Shown: one piece after another, positions 18,429-27,884 of the stretch
How positions within the stretch are numbered: the first letter of the stretch is position 1
Layout of the letters: each line of letters opens with the position of its first letter
Source of the DNA: JAJZKE01 sp963762395
GTDB taxonomy: Bacteria > Patescibacteriota > Saccharimonadia > Saccharimonadales > UBA4665
Direction: 5' to 3'
Length of the DNA stretch: 64,000 nucleotides
NCBI GenBank assembly: GCA_963762395.1
Contig: CAVXKL010000004.1
Coordinates: 1-64,000 of the forward strand
The notes under the pieces: model-generated
What the model was told of the DNA's origin: nothing
The model's database searches: none
The model's input: only the letters and a program-made list of their open reading frames with translations
Program-made: the position numbers and the translations under genes

Positions 18429-19919
18429 CTATCTCCGCAAGGCCGCAATTGGTACCTGAGCCTCGCGCTGCAGGTTGTCCAGTGCCGGCCCAAAAGTGTT
18501 GAACACCGGCTGTGGATAGAGTCCCAGCCACAGCAGGCCCACGATCATCGAGGCCATCATCAGCCCTTCGCGCGGCGTCAGATCGGAGAGCTGCCAGGCG
18601 TGGGTGTTGGGGCCCTGGAAAGCACGCTGCACCATGCGCAGTGCATAAAAAGTGGACGCGAGAATCCCCAGGGTCGCGACCACCGTGATCGTGACGCTGA
18701 TTTTGTACGAGCCCAACAATACGAGAAACTCCCCGACGAAATCCCCCATCCCCGGCAGGCCGAGCGACGCAAGACTAAAGAAGAGCGCGGCTCCGCTCAA
18801 GCGGGGCACCACAGCCCAGAGGCCACCCATATTTCCCAGGTCGCGAGTGTGGATACGTTCCTGCAAGGCGCCGACCAGAACGAAGAGCGCGCCCGTGCTT
18901 AGCCCGTGGCAGATCATCGTCATGATCGCACCCTGGAGCGCCAGCGGGTTCCAGGAGAAAATCCCGAGCAGCACAAACCCCAGGTGACTCACGCTGGTGT
19001 AGGCCACCAGTCGTTTGAGATCAGTCTGCGAGAAGGCCATGACGGCGCCGTAAACAATCCCGATTACGGCCAGCACCAGAGCTACCGGAGTGAACTCATG
19101 CGCGGCGCGCGGAAAGAGCGGGATGACGAAACGCAGCATACCGTATGCGCCGGTCTTTAGCAGCAATCCGGCCAGGATCACGCTTCCAGCGGTCGGAGCC
19201 TCAGTGTGAGCATCCGGCAGCCAGGTATGCAGCGGCACCACCGGCAACTTCACCGCGAAGGCGACAAAGAAACCGAGCATGATCCAAAGCTCGGCGCTGG
19301 AACCCAGCTGCGTGCCCAGCAATTCCGAATATTCGAAGGTGTAAACGCCAGTGGTCTGATGGTGAATAAAGTAGAGCGCCAGGATCGCGATCAGCATCAG
19401 CAGTCCGCTGCACTGCGTGAACAGGAAAAACTTGACGGCCGCGTACACGCGCCGCTCATGGCCCCAGATGACGATGAGGAAATACATCGGGACCAGCATC
19501 AGTTCCCAGGCGAAATAGAACAGGAACAGGTCGACTGCCAGGAAGACGCCTGCGATTCCCGCCAGAACCCACATCAGGTTGAAGTGGAAAAAGCCGACTT
19601 TCTCGCGGATTTCCGTCCAGGATGTCAGCACGGAAATGATGCCCAGGAAGAACGTGAGCATCAGCATCAGCAGGCTGAGACCGTCCACGGCAAGATGGAA
19701 GTGGATGCCAAAGCTCGGCACCCAATTCATGTCCACTTCGTCGATCCACGGCCTCGTGGCGCCTGCGGATCTGCCGGTCCAGATGCCCGCCGTCAGGATA
19801 AGGTCCACCCCAATCGCGATCAGCGAGATCCATCGCGGCAGCTGCGGGTTCCAGCGTTCCGCCAGCGCGGCGAGAATACCGGCCAGCAACAGAATGACAA
19901 TCACCCAGATCAGAATCAT
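18429..19919 (-). CDS. nuoM: NADH-quinone oxidoreductase subunit M
   Basis: Antiporter-like membrane subunit of complex I, about 496 residues from ATG 19,919 with roughly 14 membrane helices. The key Glu-helix region (FLFYFAWELMLVPMYFLIVIWG), PVVPLHTWLPDAHTEAPTAGSVILAG and the Lys helix DLKRLVAYTSVSHLGFV are present. The in-frame ATG at 19,979 would add 20 residues with no homology. The start overlaps the nuoL stop by 4 bases. This is one of the few long nuo genes here with no frame damage. Confidence 0.95.
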   Translation of the reverse strand: MILIWVIVILLLAGILAALAERWNPQLPRWISLIAIGVDLILTAGIWTGRSAGATRPWIDEVDMNWVPSFGIHFHLAVDGLSLLMLMLTFFLGIISVLTSWTEIREKVGFFHFNLMWVLAGIAGVFLAVDLFLFYFAWELMLVPMYFLIVIWGHERRVYAAVKFFLFTQCSGLLMLIAILALYFIHHQTTGVYTFEYSELLGTQLGSSAELWIMLGFFVAFAVKLPVVPLHTWLPDAHTEAPTAGSVILAGLLLKTGAYGMLRFVIPLFPRAAHEFTPVALVLAVIGIVYGAVMAFSQTDLKRLVAYTSVSHLGFVLLGIFSWNPLALQGAIMTMICHGLSTGALFVLVGALQERIHTRDLGNMGGLWAVVPRLSGAALFFSLASLGLPGMGDFVGEFLVLLGSYKISVTITVVATLGILASTFYALRMVQRAFQGPNTHAWQLSDLTPREGLMMASMIVGLLWLGLYPQPVFNTFGPALDNLQREAQVPIAALRR

Positions 19920-21787
19920 AAGAAAATCACCAGCGCTATAAACAGCACCGACCCTGCTGCCATTGCAGCGGCGTACCATCGGACGCGGCCCGTCTCGGTG
20001 CTGCTCAATCCGCGATAAGACAGTTCAGCCAGACGCGCGATGCCGGTATAAAACGCGTCGACGAAATCACTCTTGTTAATCTGTGTCGCCCAGATAAAGG
20101 GCTGCACGAACGCCTTGTCGTATATCCAGTCAAAGCCCCAGTCTGCAAACCACCATTGGTGCAGAATGCGCCCAACGGGGTTCGCGACCAGGACGTCCGC
20201 CAGGCTCCGCTTTTGGAGGTGGAACACATATGCAAAATAGAGGCCGATCAGGAACACTACTCCGGCGATGGCCTCCGAGCGAATCTCTGTCAGACCGCCC
20301 GCATGAGCTTCGATGGTCTTCGGCAAAGCCAAATGCAGGAATCGGAGCAATGGCTCTTTCAGATATCCGCCCACGATCGAAAGGAACGCCAGTATCAAGA
20401 GAGGGACCGTCATCGCGTAGCCCGGCCGCTTGGTCACCGGCGTACCCAACGGACCGAAAAAGACTCGGAAAATCAGCCGGAATGTGTATAGCGAGGTCAG
20501 GAGTGCGCCGATCATCCCCGCGATCCAGAATCCCGGATGTCCCTGCTCCGCCGACCACGTTTCCCAGATGATCAGGTCTTTGCTGAAGAAGCCGGCAGTG
20601 ATGAACGGCAGGCCCGCCAGCGAGCATCCGGCAATAAGGAACGTCCAGAAAGCGACCGGCAGCTCTTTACGCAAACCGCCCATCCTGAATATGCTGTGTT
20701 CGTCGTCGAGCGCGTTGATGATCACACCGGCGCCAAGAAACAGAAGAGCCTTGAAGAAGGCATGCGTCACGAAGTGGAACATGGCCGCTTGCCAGGCGCC
20801 CACGCCAAGCGCGAGAAACATGTAACCGATCTGGCTGACAGTGGAATAGGCGAGCACGCGCTTGATGTCGTGCTGCGTAAGCGCGCTGAATCCGGCAAGC
20901 AGCAGCGTGGCCGCACCCACCAGTGCCACGGCGAATTGCGCCGCAGGCGCCAGCGAAAACAGAACGTGCGTGCGCGCGATCAGATACACGCCCGCGGTAA
21001 CCATCGTTGCCGCGTGGAGGAGAGCGCTGGTTGGAGTGGGGCCGGCCATCGCATCCGGCAACCAAACCTGCAGCGGAAGCTGCGCCGATTTGCCCACTGC
21101 GCCACCCAGCAGCAAGAGAGCAGCCACAACCGCATAAGTGGATCCAGAGTGCCACTGTTCGGAGGCGCGCTGCATGAGATCCTGAATCCTGCAGCGTGCC
21201 CAGTTGGGTGAACAGCAGAAACAAACCCAGCATCATCGCGGTATCGCCGACGCGGGTCACGATGAAAGCTTTGCGCGCCGCCAGGCCGTTGGCGGGATCA
21301 CGATACCAGAAACCGATCAGCAGATAACTGCACAGCCCCACGCCTTCCCAGCCGAGCAGCAGAAGCAGCAGGTTATCCCCCAGCAGCAGCGTGATCATCG
21401 ACGCGACGAACAGATTCATGTAGGCGAAGAAACGGCTGTAGCCCTCGTCTGCGATCATGAACTCGGCCGAATAAATGTGAATCAGGAAGCGCAACGAAAG
21501 TGACCACCAGAACCATCACGAGCGACAGCGCATCAAGATAGAGGCCGATTTGTGGTTCAAAGCCCGCCACGTTGATCCAGGTCCAAAGAACCTGCGTGTA
21601 GGAACTGCCCGGCGGGAGGCGCGCTAAGGAAGCTGACCGCTACCAGGATGGTTATCAGTGCCGAGAGTCCAATGGAGCCCACTCCCACCGCTGCTGTCGC
21701 CCTGCGCGAAAAACGCGAGCCAAACAGCATGAGCACCAACGCGCTCGCGAATGGCAACGCCGGAATTAGCCACAACAAGCTGATCAC
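19916..21787 (-). CDS. nuoL: NADH-quinone oxidoreductase subunit L, broken by three indels
   Basis: Largest antiporter-like subunit of complex I, with the C-terminal lateral helix. It starts with GTG at 21,787, two bases after the nuoK stop (MISLLWLIPALPFASALVLMLFG). Frame changes are needed near 21,607 (to read SSYTQVLWTWINVAGFEP), near 21,492 (VVTFVxFLIHIYSAEFM) and near 21,180, where a 7-base repeat of CAGGATT is inserted (LQDLMQRASEQWH). After this the frame is clean to the stop: QLPLQVWLPDAMAGPTPTSALLHAATMVTAG, DIKRVLAYSTVSQIGYM, and the C-terminal DWIYDKAFVQPFIW. Sequence errors are the simplest cause. Confidence 0.9.
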
Positions 21788-21789
21788 GT

Positions 21790-22098
21790 TTATCCCCTCA
21801 TCTCGCTCAGCTCGTCGACATCCAGGGACTTGAAGCGGCGATAGATTTGCAGCACCAGCGCCAGTCCCACGGCTACTTCCGCCGCTGCTATGGCGAGAAT
21901 GAACATAAACATAACCTGACCGTCGGCCTGATGCCAGCGTGACCCGGCGACCACGAATGCCAGACCCGCCGCGTTGAGCATGACTTCAAGAGACATCAGA
22001 ACGAAAATCAAATTACGGCGTACGAGCAGACTGATCAGTCCCAGCGAGAACAAGATCCCCGCTAGCATCAGCCCGTCTCTCATGGGAATTTGCGTCAT
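21790..22098 (-). CDS. nuoK: NADH-quinone oxidoreductase subunit K
   Basis: Small three-helix subunit of the complex I membrane arm, 102 residues. The family pattern is clear: GILFSLGLISLLVRRNLIFVLMSLEVMLNAAGLAFV with the two conserved membrane Glu residues (SLEVMLN, and AAAEVAVGLALV). ATG 22,098 is chosen as the start; the longer frame to 22,191 lies inside nuoJ. It ends 2 bases before nuoL. Confidence 0.94.
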   Translation of the reverse strand: MTQIPMRDGLMLAGILFSLGLISLLVRRNLIFVLMSLEVMLNAAGLAFVVAGSRWHQADGQVMFMFILAIAAAEVAVGLALVLQIYRRFKSLDVDELSEMRG

Positions 22099-22603
22099 GT
22101 TGAATCTCCGGTTTTTCAGTTTTGCGATAGCCCAGGTGATAAGCGCCCACCAGGCCGGCCAGCAAGAGCATGGAAGACAGCTCCACCCCAATCAGGTAAG
22201 GACCGAACAGAGCTATCGCAACTTCCTTCGGACCCAGTGCACCAGCGCCCAAACCCGCAGTGCTGCCTCGAGACAAATAAACGACCTCAATAATAAGGAC
22301 GCTGGCTAGAAGCACAGGGCCAGTCCAAATCCCAGGCGTTAGCCACTGTTTCTCTTCCTCGGCGGCGTGCTTTCCCAGATTGAGCATCATGACCACGAAC
22401 AGAAAAAGCACCATGATGGCTCCCGCGTAAACGATGGCTTCGAGCGCCGCCACAAATGGGGCGCCGAGGACGTAGAAGACTACTGCGACCCCAAGTAGCG
22501 ACACGATCAGGTAGAGCAGGGCGTGCACAACGTTCATGCGAGTCAGCATCAGCAAGGTCGATAGGACGGCGACTGCGCCCGCAATGTAAAAAGTTAGTTC
22601 CAT
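22013..22603 (-). CDS. nuoJ: NADH-quinone oxidoreductase subunit J
   Basis: Membrane subunit of complex I. It starts at ATG 22,603 (MELTFYIAGAVAVLSTLLMLTRMNVVHALLYLIVSLLGVAVVFYVLGAPFVAALEAIVYAGAIMVLFLFVVMMLNLG in five-helix layout; the conserved IVYAGAIMVLFLFVVMMLN is the pi-bulge helix). The normal family end is near GLVGAYHLG. Here about 40 extra residues continue in a different frame across the start of nuoK, giving an 86-base overlap. A one-base error near 22,110-22,140 would instead end it at a TGA overlapping the nuoK ATG, so the annotated tail is doubtful. Confidence 0.88.
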   Translation of the reverse strand: MELTFYIAGAVAVLSTLLMLTRMNVVHALLYLIVSLLGVAVVFYVLGAPFVAALEAIVYAGAIMVLFLFVVMMLNLGKHAAEEEKQWLTPGIWTGPVLLASVLIIEVVYLSRGSTAGLGAGALGPKEVAIALFGPYLIGVELSSMLLLAGLVGAYHLGYRKTEKPEIQHDANSHERRADASGDLVLAGTDQSARTP

Positions 22604-22610
22604 AATCGTC

Positions 22611-23127
22611 TCACGGCAATAGCGAGTGGACGTCGACGGGCGGCGCTTCGTGCGCTGCTTCGCCCTTATCTTTACCGCCAATCTGAACCCCCGCCACCCG
22701 CCAGTAGTTATAGCCGGGATGCTTGCCGGGACCATCGATCAGCAAATCCTGCTTTTCGTAGACCAGGTTCTGGCGATGAAACTCCCCCATCTCGAAATCA
22801 GGCGTAAGTTGGATGGCGTAAGTAGGACACGCCTCTTCGCAATAACCGCAGAAGATGCAGCGCGAGAAATTGATGCGGAAGAACTCCGGATAGCGCCGCC
22901 CGGTTTCATCCTCGGTTGCCTGCAGCGCGATGCAATCCACCGGGCACGCCACCGCGCAAAGGTTGCACGCCACGCAGCGCTCGCCTCCATCGGGATCGCG
23001 CGACAGAATGATCCTGCCCCGGTAGCGCGGCGCGAGATACGGCTTCTCTTCGGGATATTGAACCGTAACTCCTCTTCTGGAAGGAATGGAGAAAAACGTA
23101 CCAGATCGTTCTAAGTATGCTGAACAT
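22611..23127 (-). CDS. nuoI: NADH-quinone oxidoreductase subunit I, broken by one indel
   Basis: Carries iron-sulfur clusters N6a and N6b in the hydrophilic arm. It starts MFSILRTIWYVFLHSFQKR at 23,127. One extra G near 23,066-23,070 breaks the frame; removing it reads VTVQYPEEKPYLAPRYRGRIIL. Both 4Fe-4S motifs follow: CVACNLCAVACPVDC and CIFCGYCEEACPTYA. The C-terminus EFHRQNLVYEKQDLL is typical. It sits 3 bases from nuoH. Confidence 0.92.
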
Positions 23128-23130
23128 TTT

Positions 23131-24081
23131 CTAGCTCCAAATAAGCACTGCCGCGCCGGTCAAGAGCACGTTGGCCAAGGCCAGAGGTAACATCACCTTC
23201 CAACCCCAGGACATGAGCTGATCAAACCGCGGACGCGGAAGAGACGCCCGCAGCAGAACGAAAAACGAAATGAAGAAAAACGTCTTGATCAGGAACCAGA
23301 GCAAGCCGGGAAGAACGGGACCCAGCCAGCCGCCAAAGAAAAGCACGGCGATCATGGCTGAGATCAAAGTGACTCCCATGTACTCGCCGACGAAGAACAT
23401 GCCGAACTTCATGCCGGAGTATTCGGAGTGATAACCGGCGACGAGTTCGCTCTCGGCTTCGGCCAGATCGAACGGGATGCGGCGTGTTTCGGCCAAGCCG
23501 GCGATCAGAAATAAGACAAAGCCCGGAAACTGCGGAATGACGAACCAGAGTTTCTTCTGCGCTTCGACGATGGCGGGGAGGCTGAACGATCCGGCAAGCA
23601 CCACCACTCCCATCAGTGAGAGGCCCATGAAGACTTCGTAGCTCAGCATCTGCGCCGCGGCCCTCAGGCCACCGAGGAGCGCGTACTTGTTATCGGAGGA
23701 CCATCCGGCAAGCACCACGCTGTAAACCCCGAGCGACGACATGGCGAGAAAGAACAACAGACCAATATTCAGATCGCTCACGATGATGCCCGGCGCCACC
23801 GGGAGCACGGCGAAAGACATCAGCACCGTCACGAAGACCACGGCCGGAGCCACAATGAAAACCAGCTTGTCGGCGAAAGGAGGGATCCAGTCCTCCTTCA
23901 TGAAGATCTTGATCGAGTCAGCGACGACCTGAAGCAGACCGAAGGGCCCGGCGCGATTCGGCCCGTAACGGTCCTGCCAAAGGGCGAGCAATCGCCGCTC
24001 GACCCAGATCAGGTTAGCCGCGATAGTCAGCGCAACGACGATAATTCCAAGGATCGAGAGGATTGGATATGGGCTCGTCAT
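23131..24081 (-). CDS. nuoH: NADH-quinone oxidoreductase subunit H
   Basis: Forms the heel of complex I near the quinone chamber, 316 residues with eight membrane helices. Signatures: LVWVERRLLALWQDRYGPNRAGP-like start (seen as IWVERRLLALWQDRYGPNR), RIPFDLAEAESELVAGYHSEYSG, and the Phe/Arg-rich C-terminus RPRFDQLMSWGWKVMLPLAL. Its ATG (24,079-24,081) overlaps the true nuoG stop TGA. An indel in nuoG makes it look fused to NuoG. Confidence 0.94.
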   Translation of the reverse strand: MTSPYPILSILGIIVVALTIAANLIWVERRLLALWQDRYGPNRAGPFGLLQVVADSIKIFMKEDWIPPFADKLVFIVAPAVVFVTVLMSFAVLPVAPGIIVSDLNIGLLFFLAMSSLGVYSVVLAGWSSDNKYALLGGLRAAAQMLSYEVFMGLSLMGVVVLAGSFSLPAIVEAQKKLWFVIPQFPGFVLFLIAGLAETRRIPFDLAEAESELVAGYHSEYSGMKFGMFFVGEYMGVTLISAMIAVLFFGGWLGPVLPGLLWFLIKTFFFISFFVLLRASLPRPRFDQLMSWGWKVMLPLALANVLLTGAAVLIWS

Positions 24082-26697
24082 GTCGCCCTCGTTATCTTTC
24101 CCCAAGCCGGCAGGGTCATTCCCGCCACAGGGGGCAGCCCGGCAGACAGGCAGGCAACTCCCCGCGGGAGATCGGGACGGAGGCGAACGGGCAGCCGCAG
24201 CGTCGTGCCGGCGCAGATCACTTCGACTTCCGCGCCCTCGGCGAAGATCCGAAGTATTCACGGCGACATGCGGCTTCGCCGCGAGTTCGGCAATCCCTGG
24301 CGCCGAGAGACTCAGCTCATCCGAGCCGAAAATGTGATAGATCGGAACCAGCAGCCACTCACCCTCACGCGGCGCAAATGCGGATGGAATGGCACTGAAA
24401 TAGGACTGGCCGTTTACAGGCGTGGGCTCGAAGATCCGCACGCCCGCATCGCCGCCACGCAAGGGTCCGCCGATCTCTTTCTGATAAGTATTGACCGCCT
24501 GAATGGAGTTCCAACCCGGTGACCAGAAAAACGGAATCAGAGCGGCGGGTGGCTTTTCCGGCGTGCCTTCCATGGAAAACGAAAGCGGCGAATCGGGATC
24601 GTCAGGGGGCTTGGGCTCGGACACATCGATGTTCACAAACATGGCCGTACGCCCACTCTCGCGATGCGGCGAGCGTGGAATTTTCGCCCCGGCAAAGCGA
24701 AATGAGGCGGACGGCGCGGCGTAGCGTACGGCTGCAAGTGGGGGTAACGCAGCGGCCATCGCCGCGAGCACATCGTCAAGGTTATGCCAGTGATCCGGCT
24801 TCAACCATCGCCAGCTTGCCAAAACATCGTTGCGTGGGACGAATACCTGGAAGAATCGCTGGGCGCGGCCTTCGCTGCTGACAAAAGTGCCGTCTGATTC
24901 AGCGAAGGTTCCGGCCGGCAGAACCAGCTCTGCTTTCTCTGTGGTCGGATTGGCGAGGTGATCGAGCACGATCACGTGCGCCGCAGCCTCGAGGAAGGAG
25001 TCCACTTCCGCGGCGGGCGCGCGGCGGTAGAGATCATTTTCCAAGATGATCACCGTGTCGGCTTGTCCATCCCGGACCGCTTGAAACGCGGCGCTCAGCG
25101 GGTCTCCGCCCATGAGCGTCGCGCCCACCGAATTGCATTCGGGGGCGGTAAAACTGAGCGCGGCGTGTGCGGCCATAGCCACATTCGCGGCCGCTTGAAT
25201 TACCTGCTTGCTCCCACAGCTGGTACCTGAAATCACCAGCGGCTTCTTGGCAGCCTTGAGCGCGCTAGCGATCTCGGCCGCGAGCGGGAAATCGTCCGGC
25301 GACGGCGCACGTGAGTCGAGCGCATGGGCCACTGCGAATCCTAGCCGAGCCAGGTCGTCAGGAGCGACACGGAACGTGGCTGTTGCGATATTGTCCAGGC
25401 GCGTCGCATACGGGGTCGCAATATAGAGCGGCCCTTTGGCGCCCTGCATCGCGTCCCGTACTCCGTTGTCCATCCAAAGCGGGATTTTCAACTCATTGGC
25501 AATCTCTATGGGCTGCTGGCGCACGGACTGGCGCACAGTGAGCGCCATTCTGGGAGCGACGTTCGTTATGTCCTCGCCCAGGATGAAAACAGCGTCGCAC
25601 TCCTCGATCTCGCGCAACGTGGGCGTCCGCATAGAACCTTGGCGCAGGATATCGAGCATGCGTCCAACCAGCCTTGCTTCTTCGTCGGCGATGCCGGAAT
25701 GGAAGCGCTCCGGGCCCACCAGAGTGCGCAACGCAAAATTGGCTTCCAGCGACGCTCGCGGCGAACCAATTCCGATCACTCTGCCATTCGCGACGCTTTC
25801 AGTCAGATGACGTCGGGCCGATTCGACGGATGTGGGCTGCCCCTTTAGCACAGGCTGACGGAGACGCCGATCGCTGTTGACGAACTCATACCCAAACCTT
25901 CCGCGGTCGCACAAGAAGTAGCCATTCACTTCATGGTTATATCGGCTGACGACGCGGCGCAGCGTCCCATAGCGCTCGCCGGAATCAATGTTGCAGCCGA
26001 GAGCGCAGTGCACGCAAACCGAGGGAGCAAACTGCTGGTCCCACTTGCGGGCATAGTGGCGCTTCAGCGTCTTATCGGTGAACACGCCCGTCGGACAGAT
26101 TTCGACCAGGTTGCCGCTGAATTCATTCTCAAGAACGCCATCTTCGTGACGACCGAAGAAGACTGTATTGCGCATCGCGAACGCGTTCAAGTCTTCGCCG
26201 CCCGCATAGTCGCGGTAGTAGCGGACGCAGCGGTAGCACTGGATGCACCGGTTCATCTCGTGATTCACCAGCGGTCCCAGGTTCTGATTGCGAAACGTGC
26301 GCTTGTCGAATTCGTAACGGCGGTAGTCGTGACCGGTCATCACGGTCATATCCTGCAAGTGACACTCGCCGCCCTCGTCGCACACGGCGCAGTCGTGCGG
26401 ATGATTCAGCATGAGTCCCTCGATAATGCCGGCGCGAAAGGCAGCAACTTCGGGATCATCGATGGAGATGCGCGTGCCTTCCTTGGCCGGCGTCAGGCAG
26501 GACATGACGATTTTGCCGTGCTCATCGTGCTCGTCCTTGAACTGTTTGACGGCGCACTGGCGGCAGGCTCCCACCGATCCCAGCGCCGGATGCCAGCAGA
26601 AGTACGGCAACCTGAAGCCCTGCGAAAGACAGCCGTGGAGCAGGTTCTCGTCCGGGTTCATCTGGTACGGTTTGTGATCGACGTAGACGTTCGCCAT
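24078..26697 (-). CDS. nuoG: NADH-quinone oxidoreductase subunit G, with 3' indel
   Basis: Electron-wire subunit of complex I, about 870 residues. N-terminal 2Fe-2S ligands (YFCWHP, GACRQC and MSC), the His-Cys3 motif HDCAVCDEGGEC, CIQCYRCVRYYRDYAGG, and the molybdopterin-oxidoreductase-like region starting CVHCALGCN are all visible. Near 24,245-24,255 one base appears missing. Correcting it gives EGAEVEVICAGTTLRLPVRL...LPAWGKITRAT and a stop overlapping the nuoH start. As deposited, the frame runs into nuoH, giving a false 1188-residue fusion. Confidence 0.93.
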
Positions 26698-26699
26698 AC

Positions 26700-27875
26700 C
26701 TATCTCCAGGGGCAGCGGTGCTCGCGAATATGCCGCTCGAAATCATCGCGAAAGTATTTCAATGCGCTCTGCACGGGTTCCGCCGCGCCGGGCGCCAGTG
26801 CGCAGAATGTGTTGCCGGGGTTCCACATCTTGGCTTGAAATGCGAGCTTGTCCAGGTCGCTGGGCTGGCCGCGGCCATCCTCCATGGACTTCAAAATCCG
26901 ATCCGCCCATCCCAGCCCGCTCCAGCAGGGCGTGCACCAGCCGCAGGATTCCCGCGCGAAAAAGTGCGTCAGGTTCCACGTCATGCCGACCGGACAGGTC
27001 TGGTCATCCAGCACGATCATGGTGCCGGTGCCCATGCGGGTGCCGACTTTGGCCATTTCGGTGAAATCCATGGGCGTATCCAGGTGTTCTTCGACGATGA
27101 AGTCGGTGGATGCCCCGCCGGGCAGCAAGCCGCGAAATTTCACCCCGTCGCGCATTCCGCCCGCATGCTCCTCGAGAATTTCGCGGACGGTGGTCCCCAT
27201 GGGCAGTTCCCACAGACCTGGACGCTTCACTTTTCCACTCGCGCCGAATAGCTTGGTCCCAGCGTCCTTGGTCCGGCCCAAACCGCGGAACCACTCGGCG
27301 CCGTGGTTTATGATGTGGGGGACGCAGCAGATGGTCTCGACGTTGTTTACAACGGTGGGTTTGCCAAACAGGCCCACCACCGGCGGAAACGGCGGCTTCG
27401 CTCTCGGGTTGGCGCGCTTGCCTTCCAGCGCATTCAGCAGCCCGGTCTCATCCCCGCAAATATAACGGCCGCCGCTGAGATGCAGGTAGAGCTCCAGGCT
27501 GTAACTGGAACCAAGAATGTTCTTGCCGAGGTAATGCTGTTCGTAGGCTTCCGCGATGGCGCGCGAAAGGCGTTCGGCGGCCAGCGTATATTCTCCGCGC
27601 AGAAAGATGTACGCGATGTCAGCCTCGATGGCGAATCCGGCAATGATCGCGCCTTCTATGAGCTGGTGCGGATCCCGCTCCATCAACATCCGGTCTTTGA
27701 ACGTGCCAGGCTCCATCTCGTCGGCGTTGACGATCAGGTAAGTCGGGTTGGGCGCGTCTTTGCCAAGCGGCACGAAGGACCACTTCAAACCAGTTGAAAA
27801 ACCCGCTCCGCCCCGGCCGCGCAGGTTTGCGTCCTTCACCTCCGCTGTGACCGCTTGCGGCGTCATTCCCCCATT
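26700..27875 (-). CDS. nuoF: NADH-quinone oxidoreductase subunit F, N-terminally truncated
   Basis: NADH- and FMN-binding subunit of complex I. The fragment begins within MTPQAVTAEVKDANL and keeps GRGGAGFSTGLKWSF (FMN/NADH loop), NADEMEPGTFKDR and the cluster N3 cysteines ESCGWCTPCW with a later Cys (NTFCALAPGA). About 45-50 N-terminal residues are missing because the frame joins DnaA at 27,864-27,884. It lies 3 bases upstream of nuoG. The upstream genes nuoE and nuoA-D, expected next in this organism, are absent. Confidence 0.93.
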   Translation of the reverse strand, partial: NGGMTPQAVTAEVKDANLRGRGGAGFSTGLKWSFVPLGKDAPNPTYLIVNADEMEPGTFKDRMLMERDPHQLIEGAIIAGFAIEADIAYIFLRGEYTLAAERLSRAIAEAYEQHYLGKNILGSSYSLELYLHLSGGRYICGDETGLLNALEGKRANPRAKPPFPPVVGLFGKPTVVNNVETICCVPHIINHGAEWFRGLGRTKDAGTKLFGASGKVKRPGLWELPMGTTVREILEEHAGGMRDGVKFRGLLPGGASTDFIVEEHLDTPMDFTEMAKVGTRMGTGTMIVLDDQTCPVGMTWNLTHFFARESCGWCTPCWSGLGWADRILKSMEDGRGQPSDLDKLAFQAKMWNPGNTFCALAPGAAEPVQSALKYFRDDFERHIREHRCPWR

Positions 27876-27884
27876 CCATGTGAA
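27864..27884. other. chimeric junction between two genomes
   Basis: On the minus strand the DnaA sequence LEERLRSRF (ending at 27,882) runs without a stop into the NuoF sequence MTPQAVTAEV (from 27,866), with only about TWNGG between. GC content changes sharply here, from GC-rich on the left to AT-rich on the right. Gene content changes too. I infer an assembly join made in a short shared stretch (GGATGA-like). Confidence 0.9.

Noticed and set aside
19206..20018. A 270-residue plus-strand ORF opposite nuoM
   Set aside because: Very Gln/Asp/His-rich antisense translation of a conserved membrane protein gene; not protein-like.
23131..26697. A 1188-residue NuoG-NuoH fusion protein
   Set aside because: A one-base correction restores separate genes with a typical TGA/ATG overlap and a family-like NuoG C-terminus.
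25933..26838. A 301-residue plus-strand ORF opposite nuoG
   Set aside because: Shadow ORF of a GC-rich conserved gene; its sequence has no recognisable motif.
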